64,000 bases of DNA from Dysgonomonas gadei ATCC BAA-286 (GCF_000213555.1 NZ_GL891982.1:1-64000); one strand, 5' to 3'. Shown: positions 36,840 to 47,152, numbered from the stretch's first letter. Notes: a model not told the origin generated them from the letters alone. Translations and numbers: made by a program.

Positions 36840-38456
36840 ATGAGATTCTATAAAATCCACAATATCACACATAATCTGTGTTTAGCATTCTTACTCTGTT
36901 CTGTTTTTCTTTTTTCTTGTACTGACGATTTTGAACGCAAGAATACCGATCCGAACAGAGCCTTAGAGGAGGATATAAAAAAAGATTTATTGGGTGTCGG
37001 AGGATTTATTCCGACAATGCAGACAGATGTAATTCCAACGAGCGACGTGGGTGCGAATGAATACCAGCGTGCCCAAAACCTGACAGGAGATATCTTTTCG
37101 GGATACATGGCTGCTATCGGCCAGTGGAACGGCTCAAGCAACAATAGCACCTATAATATGGACTTTAGCGACTGGAATGATGTCGGGTTCAATGTAGCTT
37201 ACCGCTCTGTAATGTCTCCGTGGAGTCAGATAAAGGTAAAATCCGGAGAATACGGGGTGCCTTACATTTTCTATCTGGCACAGATAATCAAAATTGCCGG
37301 CATGCATCGTATAACTGATAATCACGGGCCTATCCCCTACTCTCAATTTGGTAAAGGAGCTATGGGGGCAGCATACGATTCCCAAGAGGCTATTTATAAA
37401 TCTTTTTTTGAAGAACTGGACGAAGCTATTGCTGAATTGGATAAATTCGTGACGGCTAATAGCGATTCCGGACCATTAGCAAAATACGACTTAGTATATA
37501 ACGGTAATATCCGCAATTGGATAAAATTTGCAAATACATTAAGGCTTCGTCTTGCTGTACGGGTAGCTTATGTAAACCCGGATTTAGCTAAAGAAAACGC
37601 GGAAAAAGCTGTGAATAACAGCTATGGTGTTCTTACCGACAATATGGAGAATGTCACCGTGAAGTCAGGTAAAGGCTATACAATATCCCATCCGTTAACA
37701 GTCATATGGAGTTCATACAAAGATACTAAGATGGGGGCAAGTATAGAATCTTTCCTGAAAGGATACGAGGACCCTCGTTTAAGTAAATACTTCAAGCCGG
37801 CTGTTTCAGGATCTTACAACGGGGTTCGCAACGGGGTAGTGATATCGAATAAATCAAGATATGAGGATCTTTCAAACCCGAATGTAGAAGCGTCAAGCCC
37901 TATACAATGGATGTGTGCAGCCGAAACCTATTTCCTTAGAGCAGAAGGAGTGCTTCGGGGATGGAACATGGCAGGCACAGATAATTTATCTTCGGCTGAA
38001 GACCTGTATAACAAGGGAATAGAAGTCTCATTCGCTCAGCATGGAGTCTCGTCCTCATATACTTCATACGTTGGTAATAACACATCTGTTCCTGCCCGGT
38101 TTAGTGATGTAGTAGCTTCCAATAGTATCAATCCTCTTTCAACGATTACAATAAAATGGGATAACTCGGCATCATTTGAAAAGAAACTGGAGCGTATTAT
38201 TACCCAGAAATGGCTGGCAATGTATCCTGAAGGACAAGAGGCCTGGAGTGAATTCAGAAGAACCGGTTATCCTAAGATATTCCCCGTAGTAACTAATAAT
38301 AGTTCCGGGAAAATAAATACCGATATTCAGGTAAGAAGAGTCCCTTATCCTAAGACTGAATATACATCGAATCTGACCAATGTTACAGAAGCTGTAAGCA
38401 CTCTTCTCGGGGGGCCGGATAATGGCGGCACCAAAGTTTGGTGGGATAAAAAATAA
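36840..38456 (+). CDS. SusD/RagB-family surface glycan-binding lipoprotein
   Basis: 538 aa with a lipoprotein signal (FLFSC, Cys27) followed by acidic residues (TDDFE) typical of surface export in Bacteroidetes. It resembles the long SusD-like group paired with N-glycan PULs; the helical TPR core appears as ETYFLRAEGVLRGW. It forms the lid on the SusC barrel. It follows susC by 19 bp and precedes the GH18 gene by 25 bp. Confidence 0.93.
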   Translation: MRFYKIHNITHNLCLAFLLCSVFLFSCTDDFERKNTDPNRALEEDIKKDLLGVGGFIPTMQTDVIPTSDVGANEYQRAQNLTGDIFSGYMAAIGQWNGSSNNSTYNMDFSDWNDVGFNVAYRSVMSPWSQIKVKSGEYGVPYIFYLAQIIKIAGMHRITDNHGPIPYSQFGKGAMGAAYDSQEAIYKSFFEELDEAIAELDKFVTANSDSGPLAKYDLVYNGNIRNWIKFANTLRLRLAVRVAYVNPDLAKENAEKAVNNSYGVLTDNMENVTVKSGKGYTISHPLTVIWSSYKDTKMGASIESFLKGYEDPRLSKYFKPAVSGSYNGVRNGVVISNKSRYEDLSNPNVEASSPIQWMCAAETYFLRAEGVLRGWNMAGTDNLSSAEDLYNKGIEVSFAQHGVSSSYTSYVGNNTSVPARFSDVVASNSINPLSTITIKWDNSASFEKKLERIITQKWLAMYPEGQEAWSEFRRTGYPKIFPVVTNNSSGKINTDIQVRRVPYPKTEYTSNLTNVTEAVSTLLGGPDNGGTKVWWDKK

Positions 38457-38481
38457 TGTAGAATAACAAAATACGAAAAGC

Positions 38482-39483
38482 ATGAAAAAATATATATACA
38501 TATCTATCTTTTTATTTGCTGCAATTGCATTTGCCACTTCGTGTGACAATGAATGGACGGAGCCGAAAACAATAGATGTGGATCAGCCTGAAGTTGGCTC
38601 AGACGCTTATTTTGCCAATCTGAGAGATTATAAACAGTCTGACCATCAGATTGCGTTTGGTTGGTTTGGAGGCTGGACAGCTGCCGGCCCGTCGATGGTT
38701 ACCCGTCTCTACTCCATACCCGATAGTGTAGATATGATAGGCTTATGGGGAAATATGTGGCATAGGGATAAAATGACTCCTGAAAAAACTGATGATTTGC
38801 GACTTACCCGGGAAGTAAAAGGAATGAAGATACTGGTGACAACCCTTTTAGGCTGGACCGGAAAAGAGTTGCCAAACATACCTGAAGAAAATTGGGGAAC
38901 CGACCGCCAGGAAGGATTACGTAAATATGCAAAGGCACTCGCTGAAGAAATTATCGACCTCGGTTTTGACGGACTGGATATCGACTATGAACCGAATGTC
39001 GGAGGGCAGACAGATGTCAGAGACTGCCCCAGAGGGGAGGACATGATTGTTTTTGTTCAGGAGCTTGGAAAATATTTAGGGCCGAAGTCCAATTCCGGTA
39101 AATTATTAGTTGTCGACGGAGAATTGGATGCACTACCCGAAGAGACAGGCCCTTATTTCGATTATGCGATAGCCCAGGCATACTCGACAACCAGTAGCAG
39201 TAACCTGCAAAACAGATATAACAGAATCAGTTCTATATTCAAACCCGAACAATTCATTGTTACGGAAGACTTTGAAGCTCACTGGAGGACTGGCGGGGTT
39301 AACTATACCGAAACGAATGGGAACAAAGTACCATCTATCTTAGGCATGGCTAAATGGAACCCGGTCCAGGGGGTAAAAGGAGGATGTGGTACTTATCATA
39401 TGGAATATGAATACAGGAATACGGAGATGGAGTATAAATATCTTCGTCAGGCGATTCAAATAATGAATCCTGGAGTAAAATGA
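38482..39483 (+). CDS. GH18 endo-beta-N-acetylglucosaminidase-like lipoprotein
   Basis: 333 aa. Lipobox Cys21 (FATSC, then DNE). The GH18 catalytic motif DGxDxDxE is intact as D163-G-L-D-I-D168-Y-E170, so Glu170 is the predicted acid/base and hydrolysis is expected. The short single-domain form resembles Bacteroides endoglycosidases such as BT3987, which cut the chitobiose core of N-glycans. Position between susD and two DUF1735 binding proteins fits the high-mannose N-glycan PUL order. Exact glycan preference is not visible. Confidence 0.9.
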   Translation: MKKYIYISIFLFAAIAFATSCDNEWTEPKTIDVDQPEVGSDAYFANLRDYKQSDHQIAFGWFGGWTAAGPSMVTRLYSIPDSVDMIGLWGNMWHRDKMTPEKTDDLRLTREVKGMKILVTTLLGWTGKELPNIPEENWGTDRQEGLRKYAKALAEEIIDLGFDGLDIDYEPNVGGQTDVRDCPRGEDMIVFVQELGKYLGPKSNSGKLLVVDGELDALPEETGPYFDYAIAQAYSTTSSSNLQNRYNRISSIFKPEQFIVTEDFEAHWRTGGVNYTETNGNKVPSILGMAKWNPVQGVKGGCGTYHMEYEYRNTEMEYKYLRQAIQIMNPGVK

Positions 39484-39517
39484 ATATTGTTGTATATTCT
39501 CTAATAACTGATTACAT

Positions 39518-40525
39518 ATGAAAACATATAAAATACATACATTTATTTATCTCTTCATAGCTTGCCTGTTTTGGACAAGCTGTAGCTCGGACGACGATAC
39601 GGAAACATTAGACCCGATTATTTACCTGAACACCAAGCAGGGTGACTCTCAGGTGGCCGTGAATATCAATTATAAACGGCTAAAAGAGTCATCTGATCTG
39701 AACTATATATTATTGCCTGTAAAAGCTACGGGAAGAGTCAATCAGGAAACAAAAGTTATCCTTGAAACGGATGAATCTTTAGTGAAGAATTACAATGATG
39801 CAAAAGGAACAGAATATGAAGTTCTTCCGTCTTCAGCTTATTCTATAGGCAAGAATTCTTTAAGTATTGCTTCAGGGAGTAACATTTCTGCCGATTCGGT
39901 ACAAATTGCTTTTAATAAGTCATTTATAGAAGAACATTTTACCGGATTTATAAATACAACATTCATACTTCCGATAAAAATATCCTCTGTCCAAACAGGA
40001 GATAAAAATATAAGAGTGAGTACAAACTTAAATGTAGTGTATGCTATTGTAGATTTTTCCCTGACCGGATTCGTATCAGAAACATCTGTAAAACCAGGCA
40101 CGTCTATCGACCGTTCAGTATGGACATCCGAGTCCAGGCACAGTTATACTTACGGCCCGGCGCAGAATTCATATGACGGGGACCTTTCTACCTCATGGAT
40201 TATTCAATCAAGTAATTCATCTCATGGGATATATTATGATATGAGTAAAGCGCATAAGGTGAAAGGTTTCAGTTTGGTTTCTTCATATATTTTATACGGA
40301 TACTATAATTGTGTATTGTCCGGCTTCAGTATTGGTGTAAGTGCCGATGGTGTGAACTGGACCGATTTAGGCAGCGTAGAGCCTGTTATTGAGAATAACG
40401 AAAAGGTAGATGCTATTTATCAATTTGCAGAGCCTTTAGAGAGCAGGTATGTACGCATTCTTCCGGATAAATTTTCAAACGGTTACAATCTGGCGAGTAT
40501 TGCCGAAATCTACTTTTATGAATAA
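39518..40525 (+). CDS. DUF1735 + F5/8 type C (discoidin) surface glycan-binding lipoprotein
   Basis: 335 aa. Lipobox Cys22 followed by SSDDDTE, a surface-lipoprotein export signal. DUF1735 (about 35-175) precedes a discoidin-type domain (about 185-335) with SYDGDLSTSWI and FSIGVSADGVNWTDLG, and RYVRILP near the end. In N-glycan PULs such proteins hold the glycan at the cell surface for the endoglycosidase. No catalytic motif. Confidence 0.88.
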   Translation: MKTYKIHTFIYLFIACLFWTSCSSDDDTETLDPIIYLNTKQGDSQVAVNINYKRLKESSDLNYILLPVKATGRVNQETKVILETDESLVKNYNDAKGTEYEVLPSSAYSIGKNSLSIASGSNISADSVQIAFNKSFIEEHFTGFINTTFILPIKISSVQTGDKNIRVSTNLNVVYAIVDFSLTGFVSETSVKPGTSIDRSVWTSESRHSYTYGPAQNSYDGDLSTSWIIQSSNSSHGIYYDMSKAHKVKGFSLVSSYILYGYYNCVLSGFSIGVSADGVNWTDLGSVEPVIENNEKVDAIYQFAEPLESRYVRILPDKFSNGYNLASIAEIYFYE

Positions 40526-40541
40526 CAGAAAAGAGTGAAAT

Positions 40542-41696
40542 ATGAAAACAAGAATAATACTATTTATAGCCGCTTTGCTGAGTGTTTTGTACTCGTGCAA
40601 AGACGCCGATGAATTTCAGAACGTAATTTATTTTACAGGTACTGAAAACAGCCCGGTACTGAAGATATCTATCGAAGAACCGACGGATTTAGGTATAAGT
40701 GTCAGAGCCTCTGCCATAACAAAAAACGATATTAACGTTACTGTTGCTGTAAATGAGGCACTGGTAGATAAATACAATAAAGAGAACGGAACAAATTATA
40801 AAACTTTATCTACGGATATATATAGTATCAGCAATACAAACCTTCAGATAAAGGCAGGAAAGTACATCTCTGAGCCTCTAAAATTATCCATTAAATCATT
40901 AAATGAATTTACGGATGAAGATATTTATTGTGTCCCTATGGAAATAAAGAATGTGCAGGGAGGTGACTTCCCTGTTTTAGATGCTTCAAGGATTATATAC
41001 CTGGTAATAAACAAGACGATTATAACAAAAGCTGCCGACCTAAGCGGAAACTACTTTAAGGTAGACTTCGAGAATAAAGACCTGGGTAAGGGTGATCTGT
41101 CGGCAGTGAATGAATTGACTATGGAAGCCAGAATTTATGTGGACAGGTTCCAGACAACGAATCCGTTTATTAGCACCATAATGGGATTGGAGGAAAATTT
41201 CCTGCTCCGGATAGGTGATGTTACTATAGACAATAATCAGTTGCAATTAGCAGGAGGAGGATATCCGGTAACATCAGTAAACGGATTATCCGCAAATGCC
41301 TGGACTCATGTAGCTGTTACATATGATGGAAGCCTGATAAAACTTTATGTCAACGGAGAACTGGAATCATATGTTGAAGCGCCCAGAGGGCCTATCAACC
41401 TCACAGGTCTGGATGGTGACCGTAAATTCTATATAGGACAAACTGCTCTGTATGGAAGGTATTTGTATGGAAAAGTGAGTGAAGTACGCGTTTGGACAAA
41501 AGCGTTGACTAAAGAAGAGATACAAAATGGCATATGCGCTGTATCTCCCACATCTGACGGGTTACTGGCATACTGGAAATTTAACTCTGCAAAAAGTGAC
41601 ACTGAGTTAAATGTTGTGCCTGACCTTACAGGTAATGGTTATCATGCAAAAGGGATAAGAAATGTAAGCTGGGTCGAAGGAGTAAGGTGTCCTTAA
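40542..41696 (+). CDS. DUF1735 + LamG (concanavalin-like) surface glycan-binding lipoprotein
   Basis: 384 aa, lipobox Cys19 then KDADEF. DUF1735 (about 22-155) precedes a LamG-type jelly roll (about 165-384; AWTHVAVTYDGSLIKLYVNGEL, RKFYIGQT, EVRVWTKALTKEEI). It starts 16 bp after the discoidin gene and ends the PUL operon, followed by a strong terminator. Likely a second surface binding protein. Confidence 0.9.
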   Translation: MKTRIILFIAALLSVLYSCKDADEFQNVIYFTGTENSPVLKISIEEPTDLGISVRASAITKNDINVTVAVNEALVDKYNKENGTNYKTLSTDIYSISNTNLQIKAGKYISEPLKLSIKSLNEFTDEDIYCVPMEIKNVQGGDFPVLDASRIIYLVINKTIITKAADLSGNYFKVDFENKDLGKGDLSAVNELTMEARIYVDRFQTTNPFISTIMGLEENFLLRIGDVTIDNNQLQLAGGGYPVTSVNGLSANAWTHVAVTYDGSLIKLYVNGELESYVEAPRGPINLTGLDGDRKFYIGQTALYGRYLYGKVSEVRVWTKALTKEEIQNGICAVSPTSDGLLAYWKFNSAKSDTELNVVPDLTGNGYHAKGIRNVSWVEGVRCP

Positions 41697-41736
41697 ACAA
41701 GCATTGGATCAGAAGAATACATGAATGTTTAGTTAT

Positions 41737-41765
41737 GGCCGGAAGAAAATTCTTCCGGCCTTTTT
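41737..41765 (+). terminator. Terminator of the PUL
   Basis: Perfect GC-rich 10-bp arms ggccggaaga / tcttccggcc with a 4-nt loop and a T5 run. Confidence 0.9.
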
Positions 41766-41798
41766 ATTCATAATCATCCGGTATAAGATACCAAATTG

Positions 41799-42794
41799 TT
41801 AATATGTTTGTAGTAGATCCTTTCCTATATTTTCTATATATTCTTTTTGCTTATCGAGATACAAGGTTCGTTGCAATTCATTACTACCCGTAATCAGTGT
41901 AGAGTATTTTTTCAAAGATTCGAGCCTTTTTCTCATTATATCGCAAACCTTAGAATCTGATATTATAGCCGGAATTTCTTTATATATACATAATTCCACA
42001 ATCTTTTGGTCATTAAATTGCAAATATGAATAATTTGTTTCTATGTCAAGTTTTGATAAGTAGCAGATATTTTCGGCGCCAAGATCATTTTTTCCTTCCA
42101 TCATAAATTTTTCAACAAAGCTGACCAGATCGATGAGTTCGGTTTGTAGTATAGCTATATCTGTATCGGTTATAAGTTTTCTTTTATAAAAATAGGTTAT
42201 TTCTTTTATCATAGATAATAGTGTATTATCATCTATAATTAATTCAATGCGTTTTATTTTTCTATGATTATTTATATAATTCCTCATCATCTGCTTATTT
42301 TCCGAGTTCAAATCAATCTCAGAAAATTTCATATTGAAAGCTTTTGTTGCAACCTGATGCCTTCCCATAAAATATTGAAATTTGGTCAGATTTTCATATC
42401 TTAATAAAAGATTGAGAGGCAATCTGTTTCTAGCGGAAATAAGTAATGCATTCGGAGCGTCCTCTATACACTCCATTTTATCGATAGACCTAACAATTAA
42501 ATCATTATATACATCTACGATACCCATCTCATCTTCAAGAAGCCATTCCATGTTAAGGAACGCACCTTTAATACGGTGCTTTCCTATAATCTCGTCCAGA
42601 GAAAATCCAAAAGCCAAAGAAATTTTCATGACTTCTTCAAAAGTAAACGGGATCTCACCTCTTAATCTCCGAGATATAGATTGTTGGCTGATGTTTAATA
42701 TGTTTTTCAGGCGCGAAATAATATTTACATCATTCGATTCATTCTTTTTTATAGTTTCCACTAATTTTGAGTAAATATCCTCCCTGTTTTTCAT
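41799..42794 (-). CDS. XRE-like HTH regulator with long C-terminal sensor region
   Basis: 331 aa from Met at 42794 (MKNREDIY). Residues about 15-75 form an XRE-type HTH (LKNILNISQQSISRRLRGEIPFTFEEVMKIS). The remaining 250 residues are a mostly helical region with no enzyme motif. Proteins of this shape regulate adjacent loci in Bacteroides, but the ligand is unknown. It lies about 180 bp downstream of the three-gene secreted-protein operon on the same strand and may control it. Confidence 0.65.
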   Translation of the reverse strand: MKNREDIYSKLVETIKKNESNDVNIISRLKNILNISQQSISRRLRGEIPFTFEEVMKISLAFGFSLDEIIGKHRIKGAFLNMEWLLEDEMGIVDVYNDLIVRSIDKMECIEDAPNALLISARNRLPLNLLLRYENLTKFQYFMGRHQVATKAFNMKFSEIDLNSENKQMMRNYINNHRKIKRIELIIDDNTLLSMIKEITYFYKRKLITDTDIAILQTELIDLVSFVEKFMMEGKNDLGAENICYLSKLDIETNYSYLQFNDQKIVELCIYKEIPAIISDSKVCDIMRKRLESLKKYSTLITGSNELQRTLYLDKQKEYIENIGKDLLQTY

Positions 42795-42975
42795 AAAATT
42801 ATTTTTATTAATAAACACCTGACATTATATATTGTTTATCATATTTCAGGACTTCTCCTTGGGTAATAAACAGCTATCCATAAAAATTAAAAAATGAGCA
42901 TAATATATTAAGTATCAAATCGAATCATTCGCTGATTAAGCAAATGGCATAGATATATCTTTAAACTATTTTCTG

Positions 42976-43881
42976 TTAAAAACTTCCCATATACCGACCT
43001 GCAATACTAGCATCAGAAGTAATAGTATATTTTATTGTATTTCCCGATTTAGTTCTATTCGTTGCATTATTGTTTGCGTCTTCCCCAGAAGGATCAATAT
43101 AATCAAGCCCACAGTGAAGGCTTATGATATCGCCTGCATTTAGTTTTACAGGAGCCTGACTTACGATTGTCTGCGATTGATTTTGAATTATGCCACCACT
43201 GGCATTAATCACTCTACCGGGAAACGAAGTTACTGCTTTAAACGGAGTAATCCCATCTTCTAAAATAACAGCTTCATAAGCACCCAGAGAATTCTTCCGT
43301 AGCAACTCCACATACAATACATCCCTGATACCGCACGGATTTGCATTTTTTATCAATGTTACAGATAACTGAATATAATACCAGCCTGTCTTTTTAATTT
43401 CAAGCCGCCCATCGCTCGTAATTTGGCAAAGGTCTTCATTATTTGCCGTTCTGTCAGTCAGATAAACTTCATCCTCCGATTTACCCTCCAGATCGGCAAT
43501 ACGATCAGATGGAGCATCCATAAAGGATGTTCCGTATGCGTAAAATACCAGCGGAGGAGCCAACAGGGAAGAATAGCGGGTAATAAACGGAGTCCATTTA
43601 TGAAGTAATCCATCCCAATAGTAAAAACCATTTGGTTCTGCCATATCCTGCGGGGTGGGATTGGCTAAATAAACAATCATTCCATCAGATTTTTCCAGAG
43701 TTGACTCCAAAGATTCAACTCTGGGTATAAGTACTCCGGACTTATTATCCGGATTCGCATAACTACTTGGCCTTACCAGTAAATTGCCATTAGGTGCGTT
43801 ATTGGAATTTATAGCAACCTGGGACCACAAAAAGGCCTGGAAAGGCAGTATAAACAATAATAGGAAATATAGTTTTTTCAT
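42976..43881 (-). CDS. Secreted jelly-roll-type protein, tandem paralog 3
   Basis: 301 aa, signal peptide ending at FLWSQ. The region after the signal (VAINSNNAPNGNLLVRPS, then GVLIPRVESL) matches the two upstream paralogs; FYYWDG begins a linker. The C-terminal half has LEIKKTGWYYIQLSVTLIK and LNAGDIISLHCGLDYIDPSG, resembling a C1q/TNF-like beta jelly roll (inference). Last gene of a three-gene operon, spaced 8 bp from its neighbour. Function unknown; possible surface or fibre component. Confidence 0.6.
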   Translation of the reverse strand: MKKLYFLLLFILPFQAFLWSQVAINSNNAPNGNLLVRPSSYANPDNKSGVLIPRVESLESTLEKSDGMIVYLANPTPQDMAEPNGFYYWDGLLHKWTPFITRYSSLLAPPLVFYAYGTSFMDAPSDRIADLEGKSEDEVYLTDRTANNEDLCQITSDGRLEIKKTGWYYIQLSVTLIKNANPCGIRDVLYVELLRKNSLGAYEAVILEDGITPFKAVTSFPGRVINASGGIIQNQSQTIVSQAPVKLNAGDIISLHCGLDYIDPSGEDANNNATNRTKSGNTIKYTITSDASIAGRYMGSF

Positions 43882-43889
43882 TATAATAT

Positions 43890-44693
43890 TTAATTATTAT
43901 CTTTTACTCGTTGTAAATAAATGGTAGCAGGAGTATTTAATGTAGCTCTCACATTATTACCTGTAGAAAAATCCCGGCTAATCTTTATTATAAGGTCATC
44001 TCCTTCGTTCAGATCAACCAAGGCATTCAATGCTAGAATCCCCGAACGCCCATTAGCAAAGGCTATGGTAGTCGACGTCGTCAAAGCCGGAGTAAATGAT
44101 ATACCATTTTTTAATATTTCGGCAGTGTATGTCATGATACCGGTAACCTGATCCTTATACAGACCGGCACTCATTATCAACAGGTATTGACCACTTTTCC
44201 CAATCTGCAACCTATGATTATTTAAAAGTTTATAGCTTGGATCTAAGGCTTCTTTTTCTGTAAAATAGACATAGCATGCAGAATTTGAAAGATTTATAAA
44301 TGATGCACTTGTTGATGTTCCGTTTAAATTCAGGTACAATCCGCTGCCACTAGCTACAACTTTGTTAATATCCTCTTCTATTGTATATTCATCTAAAAAT
44401 TGATCCCAGAGGGTCTTATTGTTATCCCAAAAATAAAAACTGTTTTTTGAGTAATTATTTGTATCTGTATTACTCAAAAAAGCAATCATGCTGTGCTGTT
44501 CACCTGTTGGATTCACTGCAGGAAAGGACTGAAAACATGGAACTATCAAGCCCACGTTCTTTTCAGGATTGCTGGTGTTACACGCTCTAATATCAAGTAT
44601 TGCTCTCGGTTCATCATCAGCATTTATTGTAACCTGTGCAATTATCGGTCCATAAACAAGAGCGGTTATAGATGCCAATATAATCTTTTTCAT
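43890..44693 (-). CDS. Secreted jelly-roll-type protein, tandem paralog 2
   Basis: 267 aa, signal peptide ending near IIAQ. Shares with its neighbours an N-terminal VTINADDEPRAILDIRA region, the GLIVPCFQSFP segment, FYFWDN, and a C-terminal half with LQIGKSGQYLLIMSAGLYKD and VDLNEGDDLIIKISRDF. The fold is probably the C1q/TNF-like jelly roll seen in fibre or adhesin tips. Gaps of 8 bp on each side show co-transcription. Confidence 0.6.
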   Translation of the reverse strand: MKKIILASITALVYGPIIAQVTINADDEPRAILDIRACNTSNPEKNVGLIVPCFQSFPAVNPTGEQHSMIAFLSNTDTNNYSKNSFYFWDNNKTLWDQFLDEYTIEEDINKVVASGSGLYLNLNGTSTSASFINLSNSACYVYFTEKEALDPSYKLLNNHRLQIGKSGQYLLIMSAGLYKDQVTGIMTYTAEILKNGISFTPALTTSTTIAFANGRSGILALNALVDLNEGDDLIIKISRDFSTGNNVRATLNTPATIYLQRVKDNN

Positions 44694-44701
44694 ACTTTTT
44701 C

Positions 44702-45547
44702 TTATTTATGTAAGTAATATAAAGTAAGGGAATTGACGCCAAGTCCATTGTAAGGATAATTACAGGGAGCTCCTGTTGATGTGCTATCGGCGCTTACCTG
44801 CCGTACATACGCAGTAAGTACATTCCCTTTTGTCAGCTTAACAATAACGTTTACCAATATTTGCGAGCCACTTGTCGTTTCTGAAGATGTATTAGTTATT
44901 CCTTGTACAATAGGTGTCGTATTATTGTCTACCAATACCTTCGCCGTAAAATCTGTTTGAGCATCACAGCCGGCATTTGAAGCCGGTGTACGTTTAAAAG
45001 TTATTGATAATGATACAAGGTATGTCCCTGTTTTTCCGATTGTCAACTTACTGTCGCTAAGACTGAATCTTTTATCAACTGACACATTTACATCATTATA
45101 TATCAATTTATTAAAAAGGACTTGCCTATCAACATTATTATAAGAAGAGCCTGTTATAGATTTAAAATCTTGTCCGTAGACACAATAAATCTGCTCCATT
45201 ACTTCCGAAGACGGTGCTGTTATCAAGTGTACCCATTCATTACCATTCCAATAATAAAAGCCATCAGTTTTTGACTGGAATTCTTCTTTCGTTCCGGAAT
45301 TTTTGCGTAATAATACCAGATTCCCTGTTTCGGTAGGACTTGAAGGCGGGTTCTCCTCGGGGAAATTTGTAACCCAGGGCACCAATATACCATCAATAGC
45401 CGTTGGAATAGACGGATTTGCTGAACGGATGTCTAAAGTGGCTTTCGGCTCCTCCAGGACACCGATTGTTACTTGAGCAAATATTGAGTTTGAACCCATA
45501 CAATTTGTTAATAAAAGTAACAGTAAAATTGTTATCTTAAATTTCAT
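44702..45547 (-). CDS. Secreted jelly-roll-type protein, tandem paralog 1
   Basis: 281 aa, signal peptide ending at IFAQ. N-terminal VTIGVLEEPKATLDIRS is the Bacteroidetes secreted-protein opening also seen in flavobacterial tail-fibre-like proteins. The C-terminal part (LTIGKTGTYLVSLSITFKR, VKLTKGNVLTAYVRQ, LTLYYLHK) matches the two paralogs. First gene of the operon. No lipobox and no sorting domain. Confidence 0.6.
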   Translation of the reverse strand: MKFKITILLLLLLTNCMGSNSIFAQVTIGVLEEPKATLDIRSANPSIPTAIDGILVPWVTNFPEENPPSSPTETGNLVLLRKNSGTKEEFQSKTDGFYYWNGNEWVHLITAPSSEVMEQIYCVYGQDFKSITGSSYNNVDRQVLFNKLIYNDVNVSVDKRFSLSDSKLTIGKTGTYLVSLSITFKRTPASNAGCDAQTDFTAKVLVDNNTTPIVQGITNTSSETTSGSQILVNVIVKLTKGNVLTAYVRQVSADSTSTGAPCNYPYNGLGVNSLTLYYLHK

Positions 45548-47152
45548 TTTTTATTTGTGTTATTGGTTATTAAGTAAGTCAAAGCATTCGATGATCAAAA
45601 TTTATACATTTTCTTCGATGTTAATCTATTTTCGAATTTTAACAAAACATCTTACGAGGAAACTCCTTGCGCTTCCTTAACATATATAGATGGAGTAGAT
45701 ACTAATGAAAATAGAATAATCTCCAAAGATTATTACAGTCGGCAGAGACAATTTAATATTTTCTGCCTGTAGTATTTTTGTTTAAAACTGACTTGTCTCA
45801 TGTAGTTTTTAGTTGATAATGGTTTATTCGTTCTGAAAAATAATTGTTTGCTTATTGTCTATTGTAATTTCTTATATTTTTTATAAATATGATTTCATAT
45901 AAAAGTTTTGATACTCTATATTTTCAGGAGTTTTCTGAAACGGTAGTTTTTTAATAAAGACTATTAAATTATTTTGATTATCTGAACATTAATCAACAAT
46001 AACAATAATTATAATAGTCTTATCGTTTGTGTAAAGTCTATCTATTCAGAGGTTATAGCTATTTATTGAGAATAAAACCGATTAACCTCTTCCATATTAT
46101 TATAAAAGAGCTCTCTTAATTAAAGAGTCCTATTTCGTTTCAAAGATACATGGGAATAAAAGAAAAATATATTATAAAAAGAGTATATTACTGATGATTA
46201 ATCCCATAACATTCATCAAATTTTGACTATCATAATATATACCTGCTAGAATTAGCCTTTTTTTGTTAGAAAACAAAGCTATCCTTACAAACAGAACAAT
46301 ATTTGATATTGGTCAGAGTAATATTATAATAAAGATAATGATGCATGCTGAAGAAGAGTTTACATTTACAGTTCTCGAGTCTTAATCACCAATAAGATTT
46401 TCATTTCGGAAAGAATTTTGTGAATGAAATATTGGTGCAATAATGTCTGATATAAACGAATTCCTTCAGCCTGTTTTGCAATAAATCTACTTGATAAAAA
46501 TAATCCAACTTGATTTGTTTATCATTAAATACTGAAAATAAATAAACTATAAATTACTCTACCTGTATTTACGTATGGAAAAATAACACAACTAAAATAT
46601 AAAAGTAGTCTGTTTTACAAATTTGGATTAGATTATAAAAAACAATATAAAGTATAGTACATAACAAAATTTTATTTTATGTTTATGTAATACTCTGTAT
46701 ACCTTGTTATTAAATTATTTTATTGATTTTTTGGTCAAGAAAAAATAAGCACATTGTGATATCTATATAAATTAAAGTTCATTTATTAACAAACAATAAT
46801 ATTTTCAATTAATAATGATCAAAAACACGCTCTTTTTTAGTTAAAATGATACATTTTGCAAACAATCAATTTATTATCAATGTTTAGAATCTATATGAAG
46901 GTATTTAATAAAGACTATTTACAAATTACTAAAAAATATCTGATATGAATATCTCCTTACTAGACCATTATTTATATTTAGAATCTACATAAGGTATTGT
47001 GTAGTTTCCTCAGAAAGATATCCATTTAATTCTACTAAAGTCTGTTTGTAAGTAAATCCTTACAATAAGGGGTCTTTTGTGCTTTAGAATTGAATATGAA
47101 ATACGATTTATTGATTTTTAGAGTATTAATTAAATTTTAAAGAAGAGATCAT
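45548..47152. other. 1.6-kb AT-rich gene-free stretch
   Basis: No coding frame of note on either strand. Contents: a hairpin tacagtcggcaga...tctgcctgta followed by tatttttg (45734-45780), which looks like a plus-strand terminator of an unseen transcript; a taatct/agatta hairpin at 45716; two 15-bp copies of ttaataaagactatt (45951, 46905); and two about 22-bp near-copies of tttagaatct...aggtatt (46883, 46977). These suggest an unannotated RNA or degraded repeats rather than protein genes. Confidence 0.5.
45734..45780 (+). terminator. Orphan hairpin with T-run
   Basis: Imperfect arms around 45734-45746 and 45762-45771 precede tatttttgttt. No plus-strand gene lies upstream, so it may end a small RNA. 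Confidence 0.4.
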
